Of a DNA stretch of 64,000 bases, positions 44,234 through 51,579 are shown piece by piece. The DNA lies in assembly GCA_029866155.1 (NCBI GenBank), contig JARWZW010000005.1, forward strand, positions 1-64,000, read 5' to 3'. Made by a program: the position numbers and the translations under genes. The DNA is from Caulobacter sp. Its GTDB lineage: Bacteria; Pseudomonadota; Alphaproteobacteria; Caulobacterales; Caulobacteraceae. Numbering within the stretch: position 1 is the first letter of the stretch; each line of letters starts with the position of its first letter. The notes under the pieces are model-generated. The model had not been told where the DNA came from. It saw nothing but the letters and a program-made list of their open reading frames with translations, and made no database searches.

Positions 44234-45778
44234 GTGTCCGCCATTGAAAACGATTTGCGCATCGGCAGGGCCTGGCGGCTCGCCCTTTCGGCGACAGTCC
44301 TGCTGACCGGCCTGCGGTTGTTTGCCCTTTTCGCCTCGCCTCTCGATCTTTACCCCGACGAGGCTCAGTATTGGCTTTGGTCCAGAACCCTCGATCTGGG
44401 TTACTATTCCAAGCCCCCGATGATCGCCTGGATCATTCATCTGACAACGGCCCTGGGCAATGCCGAGCCCTTTGTCCGGTTGGCGGCGCCGCTGTTTCAC
44501 GCCGGGACGGGCCTTGCCCTGTTCGGGATCGGGCGGCGGCTCTATGGCGACTGGGCCGGCCTGTTCGCCCTGTTGATATACCAGATGATGCCCGGCGTGG
44601 CCGTCTCCAGCGGCATCATCTCCACTGACGCCCCCCTGCTGTTCTTTCTCAGCCTTGCCCTCCTGGCCTATGTGGACTTGCCACAGGCCAGGCGGCCCGT
44701 GGCGACCGCAGCCGCCCTGGGCGTCGCCCTGGGCCTGGCCATGCTGTCGAAATACGCCGCCCTCTACGCCGTCATCGGCATTGTCGCCCATCTGGCCATC
44801 GACCGGCAGGCCCGCAGCGCCTGGACCCCAAGAACCACCCTGGCCGCACTGGGCGCTCTCGTCCTGGTGATCGCGCCAAACCTGGCCTGGAACGCACTGC
44901 ACGGCTTCGCCACCATCGAGCATACCGCAGCCAACGCCGATGTCGGGTCAGGTCTGAGATTCGACGTTCTGGAGATGCTCCGGCTGCTCCTCGAACAGTT
45001 CGGGGTTTTCGGGGCCTTTTTCGCCGTGCTGCTGGTCGCCGTGGTGCTGGCGTTCCGGGGCCGGCTGGAGCGGGCCGATCTGATGCTGCTCTGCTGGACC
45101 GCGCCGCCAATCCTGGCTGTGACCCTCCAGGCGTTCCTGACCCGCGCCAACGCCAACTGGACAGCCGCCGCCTATGTCGCCGGGGCCGTCCTGGCGGCGG
45201 GCCTCATGCTGCGCTGGCGGGCCCGATGGCCCATGGTGGCCGGTCTGGCCGTCCAGGCCGCCTTCGCCGGACTGTTCCTGGTCTGGGTGGTGTCGCCCCG
45301 GACGGCAGAGGCCATGGGCGCCGCCAACAGCTTCAAGCGGGTCAAGGGCTGGGAGGTCATGAGCGAAGCCGTGGTTCGCCGGGCCGAGATCGAGATGGCC
45401 GACCGGGGACTGACCGCCATCGCCGTAGATGACCGCTTCCTGTTCAACGCCTTGGCATATTACGGACGGACCTTCCTGAACCGGCCGGGCGCCCCGCCGC
45501 TGAAGATCTGGCTGCGGCGCAACCACGCCGGCAACCAGGCAGAGGCCCAGTCCCCCCTGACGCCGGCGCTTGGCGGTCGGGTGCTGGTCGTCACGGCCGC
45601 CGAGGTCAAGGTCAGCGAGGACGGCGGCCGCAGGATGCAGCCCCGGATCGATCTGCTCTCCGGCGATTTCGCCGCCAGCCGGACCCTGGAAGTCAGCCGC
45701 GCCCGGCTGGACTCCAAGCGCCTGAGACGCACCGTCCTGATCCTCGGCGAAGGCTATCAGCCCCGTCCCAAGGACTGA
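44234..45778 (+). CDS. GT39-type membrane glycosyltransferase (ArnT/PMT_2-like)
   Basis: A 514-aa integral membrane protein that moves a sugar from a lipid-phosphate carrier to an acceptor, as ArnT does with aminoarabinose and lipid A. Early residues PLDLYPDEAQYWLWSRTLDLGYYSKPPMIAWIIHL hold the catalytic Asp-Glu of the PMT_2 superfamily (DE in PDEAQYW). About ten hydrophobic helices follow (for example AGLFALLIYQMMPGVAVSSGI and PLLFFLSLALLAY), and the C-terminal 150 residues are soluble. The sugar and the acceptor are not decided. It starts at GTG 44234 after GGGAGA. The Pho-box-like sites lie only about 50-90 bp upstream, so phosphate control may extend to it. Confidence 0.9.
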   Translation: MSAIENDLRIGRAWRLALSATVLLTGLRLFALFASPLDLYPDEAQYWLWSRTLDLGYYSKPPMIAWIIHLTTALGNAEPFVRLAAPLFHAGTGLALFGIGRRLYGDWAGLFALLIYQMMPGVAVSSGIISTDAPLLFFLSLALLAYVDLPQARRPVATAAALGVALGLAMLSKYAALYAVIGIVAHLAIDRQARSAWTPRTTLAALGALVLVIAPNLAWNALHGFATIEHTAANADVGSGLRFDVLEMLRLLLEQFGVFGAFFAVLLVAVVLAFRGRLERADLMLLCWTAPPILAVTLQAFLTRANANWTAAAYVAGAVLAAGLMLRWRARWPMVAGLAVQAAFAGLFLVWVVSPRTAEAMGAANSFKRVKGWEVMSEAVVRRAEIEMADRGLTAIAVDDRFLFNALAYYGRTFLNRPGAPPLKIWLRRNHAGNQAEAQSPLTPALGGRVLVVTAAEVKVSEDGGRRMQPRIDLLSGDFAASRTLEVSRARLDSKRLRRTVLILGEGYQPRPKD

Positions 45779-45851
45779 TCAGGCCAGCTAGAACCTGTTC
45801 CGTTATGATCGAACCGATAAAAACGGAAAAACAGGCTTTGATTCAAAGGAT

Positions 45852-45898
45852 TAGAGCGTGTTCCGACAATCGCTTCACACTTGTCGGAACAGGCTCTA
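45852..45898. repeat. Long palindrome between convergent genes (REP-like or terminator)
   Basis: TAGAGC (45852-45857) pairs with GCTCTA (45893-45898), and TGTTCCGACAA (45859-45869) with TTGTCGGAACA (45881-45891), separated by one G-G mismatch in the stem. The total is 17 paired bases with an 11-nt loop. A weaker partner (CCTGTTCCGTT with AACGG...AACAGG) lies at about 45795-45835. It resembles the TAGAGC-containing dispersed palindromes of alphaproteobacteria and sits where a bidirectional terminator is needed. It overlaps the msrA stop codon. Confidence 0.7.
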
Positions 45899-46498
45899 TT
45901 GGCCCCAGATGCTGCGGACCCGGGCGTCCCGTCCGCAGCTGGTGCGATAGATATTGTAGCGGACCGGGTTCTTCTCGGCATAGTCCTGGTGGTAGCCCTC
46001 GGCCGGCCAGAAGCTGACAAAGTCCAGCACCGGCGTGACCACCCTGCCCCGCCCGCCCAGCGTCGACTGGGCGGCGGATTTTGCAGCCTGGGCCGCCCGC
46101 TTCTGGGCGTCGGAACGGGCCCAGATCGCGGTCGTGTATTCCCGGCCCCGGTCGCAGAACTGGCCGCCGGCGTCGGTCGGGTCGATCTTGCGGAAGAAAC
46201 GGTCGGTCAGGGCACGGTAGCTGATCCGTGAGGGATCGAACACAACCTTGACCGCCTCGATATGGCCGGTGTGGTTCTCGTAGGTCGGGTTGCGCAGGGT
46301 CCCGCCGGCATAGCCGGACACCACATCGATGACCCCCGGGACCTTGGCCAGATCGTGTTCGACACACCAGAAACAGCCGCCGGCGAAATAGGCGGTTTCC
46401 CTGCGGGCCTCCTGGGCCTGGGCGGCGCCGCCGAGCTGGGAAAAGGCCAGGACCGCGAGACTGGCGAAGGCGAAGACGGCGGCGATGAGGCGTTTCAT
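45896..46498 (-). CDS. msrA: Peptide methionine sulfoxide reductase MsrA, exported
   Basis: Reduces methionine-S-sulfoxide in proteins and peptides. The active site is RETAYFAGGCFWCVEHDLAKVPGVIDVVSGYAGG, with the catalytic Cys of GCFWC. IEAVKVVFDPSRISYRALTDRFFRKIDPTDAGGQFCDRGREYTTAIW carries the substrate-binding Asp/Glu/Tyr residues and the resolving Cys. MKRLIAAVFAFASLAVLAFSQLGGAAQA is a signal peptide, so the enzyme works in the periplasm. It is 200 aa and stands alone. The stop codon is embedded in the palindrome at 45852-45898. Confidence 0.95.
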   Translation of the reverse strand: MKRLIAAVFAFASLAVLAFSQLGGAAQAQEARRETAYFAGGCFWCVEHDLAKVPGVIDVVSGYAGGTLRNPTYENHTGHIEAVKVVFDPSRISYRALTDRFFRKIDPTDAGGQFCDRGREYTTAIWARSDAQKRAAQAAKSAAQSTLGGRGRVVTPVLDFVSFWPAEGYHQDYAEKNPVRYNIYRTSCGRDARVRSIWGQ

Positions 46499-46589
46499 GA
46501 CCGGGAAGATGGGACATTCCCATCAGGCTGCAAGACACGGCCGCGCACGAGGCGGTGAGGGGGCGGTGAGGGGTTGGTGATGGCTCCGG

Positions 46590-47192
46590 TCAGGCCGGGC
46601 GGCGGGCCCGCATGGCCTGGGCGATGGTGCCGTCGTCCAGCCAGTCCAGATCGCCGCCGACCGGAACCCCCCTGGCCAGCATGGACACCGCCACCTCGAG
46701 GTTGGAGAGGCGCTCGGCGATGTAATGGGCGGTGGTTTGGCCATCGACCGTCGCCGGCAGGGCCAGGATCACCTCGCGGATCTCGCCCTCCATGACCCGG
46801 GCGGTCAGTTCATTGATGCGCAGGGCGTCCGGCCCCATGCCATCCAGGGCCGACAGCAGCCCGCCCAGGACGTGATACCGGCCGCGAAAGGCGCCGGCCC
46901 GCTCCATGGCCCAGACTGATCCCACCTCCTCGACCACACAGATCAGGGTGCGGTCCCGGGCCCCGTCGGCGCAGAGGCTGCAGGGATCGCAGCTGTCCAG
47001 GGAGCCACAGACGCTGCAGGTCCTCACATGGGCCTGGGCGTCGGCCAGGGCCTGGGCCAGGGGGCCCAGAAGCTGGTCGCGCCGTTTCAGCAGGGTCAGG
47101 GCCGCCCGGCGCGCAGACCGGGGACCCAGCCCCGGCAGTTTCGCCAGCAGGCTGATCAGGCGTTCGATCTCGGGGCCGGCGACGGATGCCAT
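46590..47192 (-). CDS. recR: Recombination mediator protein RecR
   Basis: Works with RecO (and RecF) to load RecA at single-strand gaps. The 200-aa protein shows [29 protein letters not shown] (helix-hairpin-helix), the zinc finger [16 protein letters not shown] with four Cys, and the Toprim domain with [44 protein letters not shown] and [15 protein letters not shown]. The gene order dnaX-(SDR)-ybaB-recR is the conserved dnaX-ebfC-recR cluster of bacteria with an SDR gene inserted. All are on the minus strand. Confidence 0.97.
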   Translation of the reverse strand: MASVAGPEIERLISLLAKLPGLGPRSARRAALTLLKRRDQLLGPLAQALADAQAHVRTCSVCGSLDSCDPCSLCADGARDRTLICVVEEVGSVWAMERAGAFRGRYHVLGGLLSALDGMGPDALRINELTARVMEGEIREVILALPATVDGQTTAHYIAERLSNLEVAVSMLARGVPVGGDLDWLDDGTIAQAMRARRPA

Positions 47193-47242
47193 GGGGTCCA
47201 GCTACAGGTGTTTGTGGCGCAGGCCGAGCGCCTGCAGAGGGG

Positions 47243-47566
47243 TCAGAACGGCATCCCGGGAATCTTGAGACCGGCCAGGGGGCCGGCGGCGGCCTTCATG
47301 AGGTCGGCGGTCTGGGCCTCGAGCTTCTGACGGGCCACGGAATGGGCCGCCACCAGCAGGTCGGAGAGGACATCGCCCTCGCCGGGAACCATCAGGCCGT
47401 CGTCCATCTCGACCAGCTTCAGCTCGCCCGTGCCCTTGAGCACCACACGCACCATGCCGCCGCCGCTGGTCCCCTCGACCTCAAGCGACGCGACCTTTTC
47501 CTGCGCCTCGGCCAGCTTCTGCTGCATGGCCTGGGCCTGTTTCATCAGGCCGCCGATATCCTTCAT
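47243..47566 (-). CDS. YbaB/EbfC family nucleoid-associated protein
   Basis: A 107-aa dimeric DNA-binding protein with the usual tweezer-like fold: MKDIGGLMKQAQAMQQKLAEAQEKVASLEVEGTSGGGMVRVVLKGTGELKLVEMDDGLM, then DVLSDLLVAAHSVARQKLEAQTADLMKAAAGPLAGLKIPGMPF. It lies between the SDR gene (4-bp overlap) and recR (about 50 bp). In other bacteria it is co-transcribed with dnaX and recR, consistent with a role in chromosome maintenance. Confidence 0.96.
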   Translation of the reverse strand: MKDIGGLMKQAQAMQQKLAEAQEKVASLEVEGTSGGGMVRVVLKGTGELKLVEMDDGLMVPGEGDVLSDLLVAAHSVARQKLEAQTADLMKAAAGPLAGLKIPGMPF

Positions 47567-48369
47567 GGTGTTTCGCTTCCCTGGCTGAAGAGGCCGCCGG
47601 CGGCCAGCATGCCGTCCCGGATCTGTTCCGGATGCTGGGTGACCATCAGGTCATAGGCCTCAAGTTCCGCCGGCACATACCAGTGGATCTTGTCGGTGTG
47701 ATAGGCGCCCCAGACGGCTTTCGCCACCTCGACCGGCGGGATCAGCCGCCACATCCCCTCGGCCGGGGCATTGGCCTTGGCCTCGTCCGGCAGGATGGGG
47801 GTGTCGATCAGGCCCGGCAGGGTGTCGGCCACCCGCACGCCATAGGGCTTCAGCTCCACCGACAGGGCCTCGGTCAGGCCCTTCACGGCATGTTTGGTCG
47901 CCGAATAGACGGCGATGTTGGGGATGCCGAAGATGGCCGAGGAGGACGAGGTGCTGAAACACAGCGACCCCGGCGTGGCCTTCAACAGGGGCGCGGCCAG
48001 ATGGATGCCGCTGAGCACCGCCACCAGATTGACATTGACCACGGCCATGACGTCGTCCCAGGCCATGTCGACAAAGGGCCCGCCCCGGCCGATGCCGGCA
48101 TTGTTGAAAAGCAGGTCCAGGGTCCCGCCGGTCGCATCGCCAAAGGCGGCGATGGCGGCGCGATAGGCCTCGCGGTCGGTGACATCCAGCACCGACAGCA
48201 GGCAGTTGTCGGCCCCCAGCTCGGCCCGCAGGGCTTCCAGACCGGCGGCATTGACGTCATGGCCGCCGACGAACCAGCCCTCGGACGCAAACAGCCGGGC
48301 GGTTTCCAGCCCCATGCCGGAGGCGGCGCCGGTGATGAAGATGGCCTTGCGGCCCCTGGCGGTGGTCAT
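47563..48369 (-). CDS. Short-chain dehydrogenase/reductase (SDR)
   Basis: A 268-aa NAD(P)-dependent oxidoreductase. The cofactor motif is AIFITGAASGMGLETARLFASEGW (TGxxxGxG). LLFNNAGIGRGGPF is the NNAG motif. The catalytic Ser/Tyr/Lys are in FSTSSSSAIFGIPNIAVYSATKHAVKGLTEAL, with YxxxK intact. GLIDTPI is the usual strand after it. The substrate is unknown. GGAGAGGA precedes ATG 48369; the long frame upstream reads through a REP-like element and is not coding. It separates dnaX from ybaB/recR and overlaps the ybaB start, so it has joined this conserved operon. Confidence 0.93.
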   Translation of the reverse strand: MTTARGRKAIFITGAASGMGLETARLFASEGWFVGGHDVNAAGLEALRAELGADNCLLSVLDVTDREAYRAAIAAFGDATGGTLDLLFNNAGIGRGGPFVDMAWDDVMAVVNVNLVAVLSGIHLAAPLLKATPGSLCFSTSSSSAIFGIPNIAVYSATKHAVKGLTEALSVELKPYGVRVADTLPGLIDTPILPDEAKANAPAEGMWRLIPPVEVAKAVWGAYHTDKIHWYVPAELEAYDLMVTQHPEQIRDGMLAAGGLFSQGSETP

Positions 48370-48389
48370 CTGTGTTCCTCTCCTTTTTC

Positions 48390-48546
48390 CCTTCTCCCGC
48401 TTGTCGGGAGAAGGTGGCAGCCGAAGGCCGACGGATGAGGGCTGCGCGGGAGGTCGGTCGTTGGCCTCGTCACAGTCTTCACAATCCGGCGCTGCCCTCA
48501 TCCGACCCGCTTCGCGGGCCACCTTCTCCCGACGAGCGGGAGAAGG
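48390..48546. repeat. Inverted pair of REP-like palindromic elements
   Basis: The left unit begins with a CCTTCTCCCG...CGGGAGAAGG hairpin (48390-48414) and continues to a GGATGAGGG end near 48441. The right unit is its mirror image, starting CCCTCATCC near 48496 and ending with the same hairpin at 48522-48546. About 50 bp lie between them. The pair fills the gap between dnaX and the SDR gene. The same unit, in single copy, occurs inside the long repeats at about 54297 and 56266. Confidence 0.9.
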
Positions 48547-48548
48547 AT

Positions 48549-50420
48549 CTAGTCGTCGTCCTCAGCCTCTATGGGGGCATCGTTCGCAGCCTCTCCCTGG
48601 GTAAGGGCAAGCTGCTTGACGCCCAGGATTTCTGCGCCGGGAAAGGCGTCCAGGACAGACCGGACGAAGGGGTCGGCCTCGATCTCGGCCCGGGCCTCGC
48701 GCGCCTCGCGCTTCTGGCGTTCCCAGGCGGTTTCGGCCCCGCCGCCGCCATCGGTGGCCACCAGCCAGGGCTGGCCGGTCCATTCCTTCAGCCGCGAGAC
48801 CAGCCGGCCGGACAGGTTGGTCGGGGCGCCGGGAGCCGGTTCGAAGACAATGGCGCCGGGCCGGAAACTGACCAGGCGAAGATAGCGGTCGACATCCAGC
48901 TTCAGCCCGATCTCGCGCTTGGCGTCGATCAGCTTCAGGACGTCCTCGAAGCTGGCCAGGCTGGCCTGGGGTGATACGGCGGCCTGGGGCGCGGGCTGGA
49001 CCATCCGCGCCTGGGCCGAGGCCACGCCGGAAGGGCCGCCGGGCGCAGAGGGAGACCTCGGCGCACCGCCGCCGCCGGCCGGGGCCCCGGGAGTCTCGCC
49101 GCTGCGCAGGGCCTTCAGCGCTTCCTCGGGTCCGGGCAGGTCGGCGGCGTAGCAAAACCGGATCAGGGCCATCTCGACCGCGGCCGAGGGGTCCGGCGCC
49201 CGGCGCACCTCGTCATGGCCCTTGAGCAGCATCTGCCAGAGCCGCGACAGGCTGCCGGCAGAGGCCAGGGCCCCGACGGCGGCGATGCGCTGGGCCTGTT
49301 CCCTGGGCATGGCCAGCGCGTCCGGCCCCAGGGCCTTGCTGACCGCCGCCGAATGGCTGTGTTCCAGCAGGTCCAGCATGACCTGGACCGGATCGGCGCC
49401 AAAGCCCCAGAGGGTGCGGTAGGTGGTGATGGCCGGCCCCGCCTCGCCGCGCATCACCTGTTCGAACAGCTGGATGGTCTGGGACCGGTCGGCCAGGCCC
49501 AGCATGTCCTGGACGATCTTTGCCGGCACCACCTGGCCCGGGTCGGTCTGGACAATGGCCTGGTCCAGCAGGGACAGGCCGTCCCGCACCGAGCCCTCGG
49601 CGGCCCGGGAAATCAGGGCCAGGCCCTCGGCCTCGACCTTGGCGCCTTCCTTCGCGCAGATCCGCTCCAGATGGGCGGCCAGGACCGGCGGCTCAACCCG
49701 CCGCAGGTCGAAACGCTGGCAGCGGGACAGGATGGTCACCGGCACCTTGCGGATCTCGGTGGTGGCGAAGATGAACTTGGCGTGGGGCGGCGGCTCTTCC
49801 AGGGTCTTGAGCAGCGCATTGAAGGCCGCCGTCGACAGCATATGCACTTCGTCGATGACATAGACCTTGTAGCGGGCCTCGGTCGGGGAATAGCGCACCC
49901 CGTCCAGCAGCTCGCGCATCTCGTCGACCTTGGTGCGGCTGGCGGCGTCCAGTTCCAGAACATCCATGTGCCGGCCCTCGACGATGGCGGCGCAGTGGCG
50001 GCCCTCATGGCCCAGGTCCATGGAGGGCTGGTGGACCGTATCGCTCTCGAAGTTCAGGGCCCGGGCCAGCAGCCGGGCGGTGGTGGTCTTGCCCACCCCC
50101 CGCACCCCGGTCAGCATGAAGGCATGGGCGATCCGGCCGGTGCTGAAGGCGTTGGTCAGGGTCCGGACCATGGCCTCCTGGCCGATCAGGTCCTCGAAGG
50201 TGCGGGGCCGGTACTTGCGGGCCAGCACGGTATAGGCCGGCCCGTCGGCGGTGGGCGGGCCCGGCAGGGGCTGCAGCGCCTGAGCGGACGAGGCGGCGGG
50301 AGCCATCACCTCCTGGGATGGGGGAGCCGGATCGCCGAAGATGTCGGCCGTCAGGGTGTCGCGTTCCGGAGCCTCGGGCTCCGGCGCATCTTCATCCCAG
50401 GGCGGCGCAGAATCGGACAT
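48549..50420 (-). CDS. dnaX: DNA polymerase III subunit gamma/tau
   Basis: The clamp-loader ATPase and organiser of the replisome. It is 623 aa. A 60-residue acidic/proline N-terminal extension (MSDSAPPWDEDAPEPEAPE) precedes the core, as in relatives. The core starts YTVLARKYRPRTFEDLIGQEAMVRTL; the P-loop is LTGVRGVGKTTTARLLAR, followed by VYVIDEVHMLSTAAFNALLKTLEEPPPHAKFIFATTEIRKVPVTILSRCQRF (Walker B, sensor 1, SRC motif) and SVRDGLSLLDQAI (sensor 2). A Pro/Gly-rich linker then leads to the tau C-terminal domain that binds the polymerase. No A-rich slippery site for a gamma form is obvious. Confidence 0.97.
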   Translation of the reverse strand: MSDSAPPWDEDAPEPEAPERDTLTADIFGDPAPPSQEVMAPAASSAQALQPLPGPPTADGPAYTVLARKYRPRTFEDLIGQEAMVRTLTNAFSTGRIAHAFMLTGVRGVGKTTTARLLARALNFESDTVHQPSMDLGHEGRHCAAIVEGRHMDVLELDAASRTKVDEMRELLDGVRYSPTEARYKVYVIDEVHMLSTAAFNALLKTLEEPPPHAKFIFATTEIRKVPVTILSRCQRFDLRRVEPPVLAAHLERICAKEGAKVEAEGLALISRAAEGSVRDGLSLLDQAIVQTDPGQVVPAKIVQDMLGLADRSQTIQLFEQVMRGEAGPAITTYRTLWGFGADPVQVMLDLLEHSHSAAVSKALGPDALAMPREQAQRIAAVGALASAGSLSRLWQMLLKGHDEVRRAPDPSAAVEMALIRFCYAADLPGPEEALKALRSGETPGAPAGGGGAPRSPSAPGGPSGVASAQARMVQPAPQAAVSPQASLASFEDVLKLIDAKREIGLKLDVDRYLRLVSFRPGAIVFEPAPGAPTNLSGRLVSRLKEWTGQPWLVATDGGGGAETAWERQKREAREARAEIEADPFVRSVLDAFPGAEILGVKQLALTQGEAANDAPIEAEDDD

Positions 50421-50587
50421 CGGGGCCTTGCTGAAGCGCTCGTGCGTCCTTCGACACGGCCGCTGTGCGGCCTACTCAGGATGACGAACAGGGGTGGAGT
50501 CGCTTGGGTGTTCCCAGTCTATGTCATCCGGCGCGGTCGCTGAAAGGACATTGCGCCGACGCTGGACGCCGAAAATGGGGTTGAGGT

Positions 50588-50681
50588 GGAGACCGGACAA
50601 CGACCCGGAGCAAATCTCGTTGTGGCTGCTGCCTTCCGGCCCTGACCAGGTTGGCGAGCACTCCGCCCATCGCCGATCTCC
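50588..50681 (-). ncRNA. ffs: Signal recognition particle RNA (4.5S, small bacterial type)
   Basis: The minus strand contains the universal SRP tip: GGTCAGGGCCGGAAGGCAGC followed by AGCC. Flanking arms pair: GGAGATCGG (50681-50673) with CCGGTCTCC (50596-50588), and TGCTCGCC with the opposite arm around GTTGTCCGG. The length of about 94 nt matches the alphaproteobacterial short SRP RNA. It binds Ffh and scaffolds FtsY docking for co-translational membrane targeting. The exact ends are estimated from the terminal helix. It lies upstream of dnaX on the same strand, an order often seen in this group. Confidence 0.9.
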
Positions 50682-50689
50682 GAGGCCTA

Positions 50690-51143
50690 TATCGCGATTT
50701 GAACCGGCGAGCGCAAGACTTGGTCTGTGCCGGGCCTTTTCCGGCGCCTGGCGGGAGGCGACGGGGCCTTGGCCTGCGATCTCGTTTGCGCTGTTTGCCG
50801 TCGGAATCGGGCAGAAAAGGCCGCGTTGAAAATTTCGCAGGGCGACGAGGGGTGGGAAGGCCTGAAGGCCGAGACCGGAGACTGAGCCGGAAGGATGAGC
50901 AACATATTGTATTGATGAGATTTATGGGGTTTTTAGAGGTCGATCCATAGCGGGATGGCGCCTGTCCCGCCCGGCGTCCGCCCTGTCGGAAACGTCGGTT
51001 TTCTGGACGATCTTGTCCGGGTTTTTGTCGGGTTTTGTCGGGTTTTCCCTCACGCGCGACAGGGCGGTGCATGGCGTGTCCGGGAGGGCTCGAAGCGGCA
51101 GCGCCATTATAGCGGATGAGCGCCGTCAACGCCTTTTCCCCCC
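50690..51143. other. Non-coding stretch between the SRP RNA and repeat copy A
   Basis: No convincing gene in either strand. The open frames here have random-looking products and no ribosome-binding sites. A few AT-richer bases (about 50895-50930, TATTGTATTGATGAG) could hold the promoter of the SRP RNA or a boundary of inserted DNA. Short tandem repeats occur at 51013-51046 and are listed separately. Confidence 0.5.
51013..51046. repeat. Short tandem repeat, about three units of TTGTCGGGTTT
   Basis: The stretch reads TTGTCCGGGTTT, then TTGTCGGGTTT, then TGTCGGGTTTTC, three imperfect copies of an 11-12-bp unit in direct orientation, just upstream of long repeat A. Confidence 0.75.
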
Positions 51144-51492
51144 TGCTGACAGAGACTGGGGCGAGAAAGGATTTCCCCATCCCCTGCCCCTCCCGACAAC
51201 CCGCCCTGCCGCAAGCGCCGGTTTCCAGGACGGGTCTTGTCCGGGTGTTCACAGGCTTCGGTAACGAGGATATCCGGGTGGTCACAGGTTTCGGTAACGA
51301 CGAAACCCGCGCCTTGTCGGATTTTTCGTCGGGTGCGCCAGGGCGGGACATGGAGCCTCCCGGAGGCGTCGAAGCGGCAGGGGTGATTATCGCATGGTCC
51401 AGGTCAGTCCGCGCGGCCGCCCCTTGCCACCCGAAAGTCGGGGTCGGAGCCCAGGACGGGACGGGGTTCGGTAGTATTGTGTCCCCGAAACT
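51144..51492. repeat. Long dispersed repeat, copy A
   Basis: Aligns by eye with copy C from GCTGACA (51144) onward, through GGGGCGAGA, the CGCCGGTTT stretch, CACAGGTTTCGGTAACGA, CGTCGAAGCGGC and GGTCAGTCCG, ending near GTGTCCCCGAA. It differs from B and C by an internal duplication of the CACAGG-TTCGGTAACGA module (starting about 51250 and 51284) and by lacking the REP-like part that follows in B and C. Non-coding; located 87 bp upstream of the kinase start, so it could contain or displace that gene's promoter. Confidence 0.8.
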
Positions 51493-51579
51493 CGCCCTGA
51501 TTAATTGGCCGCTTACCTTATGAATATCTTATGTGCCGCCTGCCATGTCGATTAGCGGGAACTGGGGAGAGGATTCTGC

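Noticed and set aside
50580-50640. Second tRNA or tmRNA near the dnaX upstream region
   Set aside because: The conserved tip and terminal helix identify the SRP RNA; no cloverleaf can be drawn.
50524-51351. Long minus-strand open frame covering the SRP RNA and repeat A; similar frames lie in repeats B and C
   Set aside because: The products share text (for example SSLPKPVTTRT) only because the DNA repeats are shared. The frames have no ribosome sites and cross an RNA gene, so I treat them as open by chance or decay.
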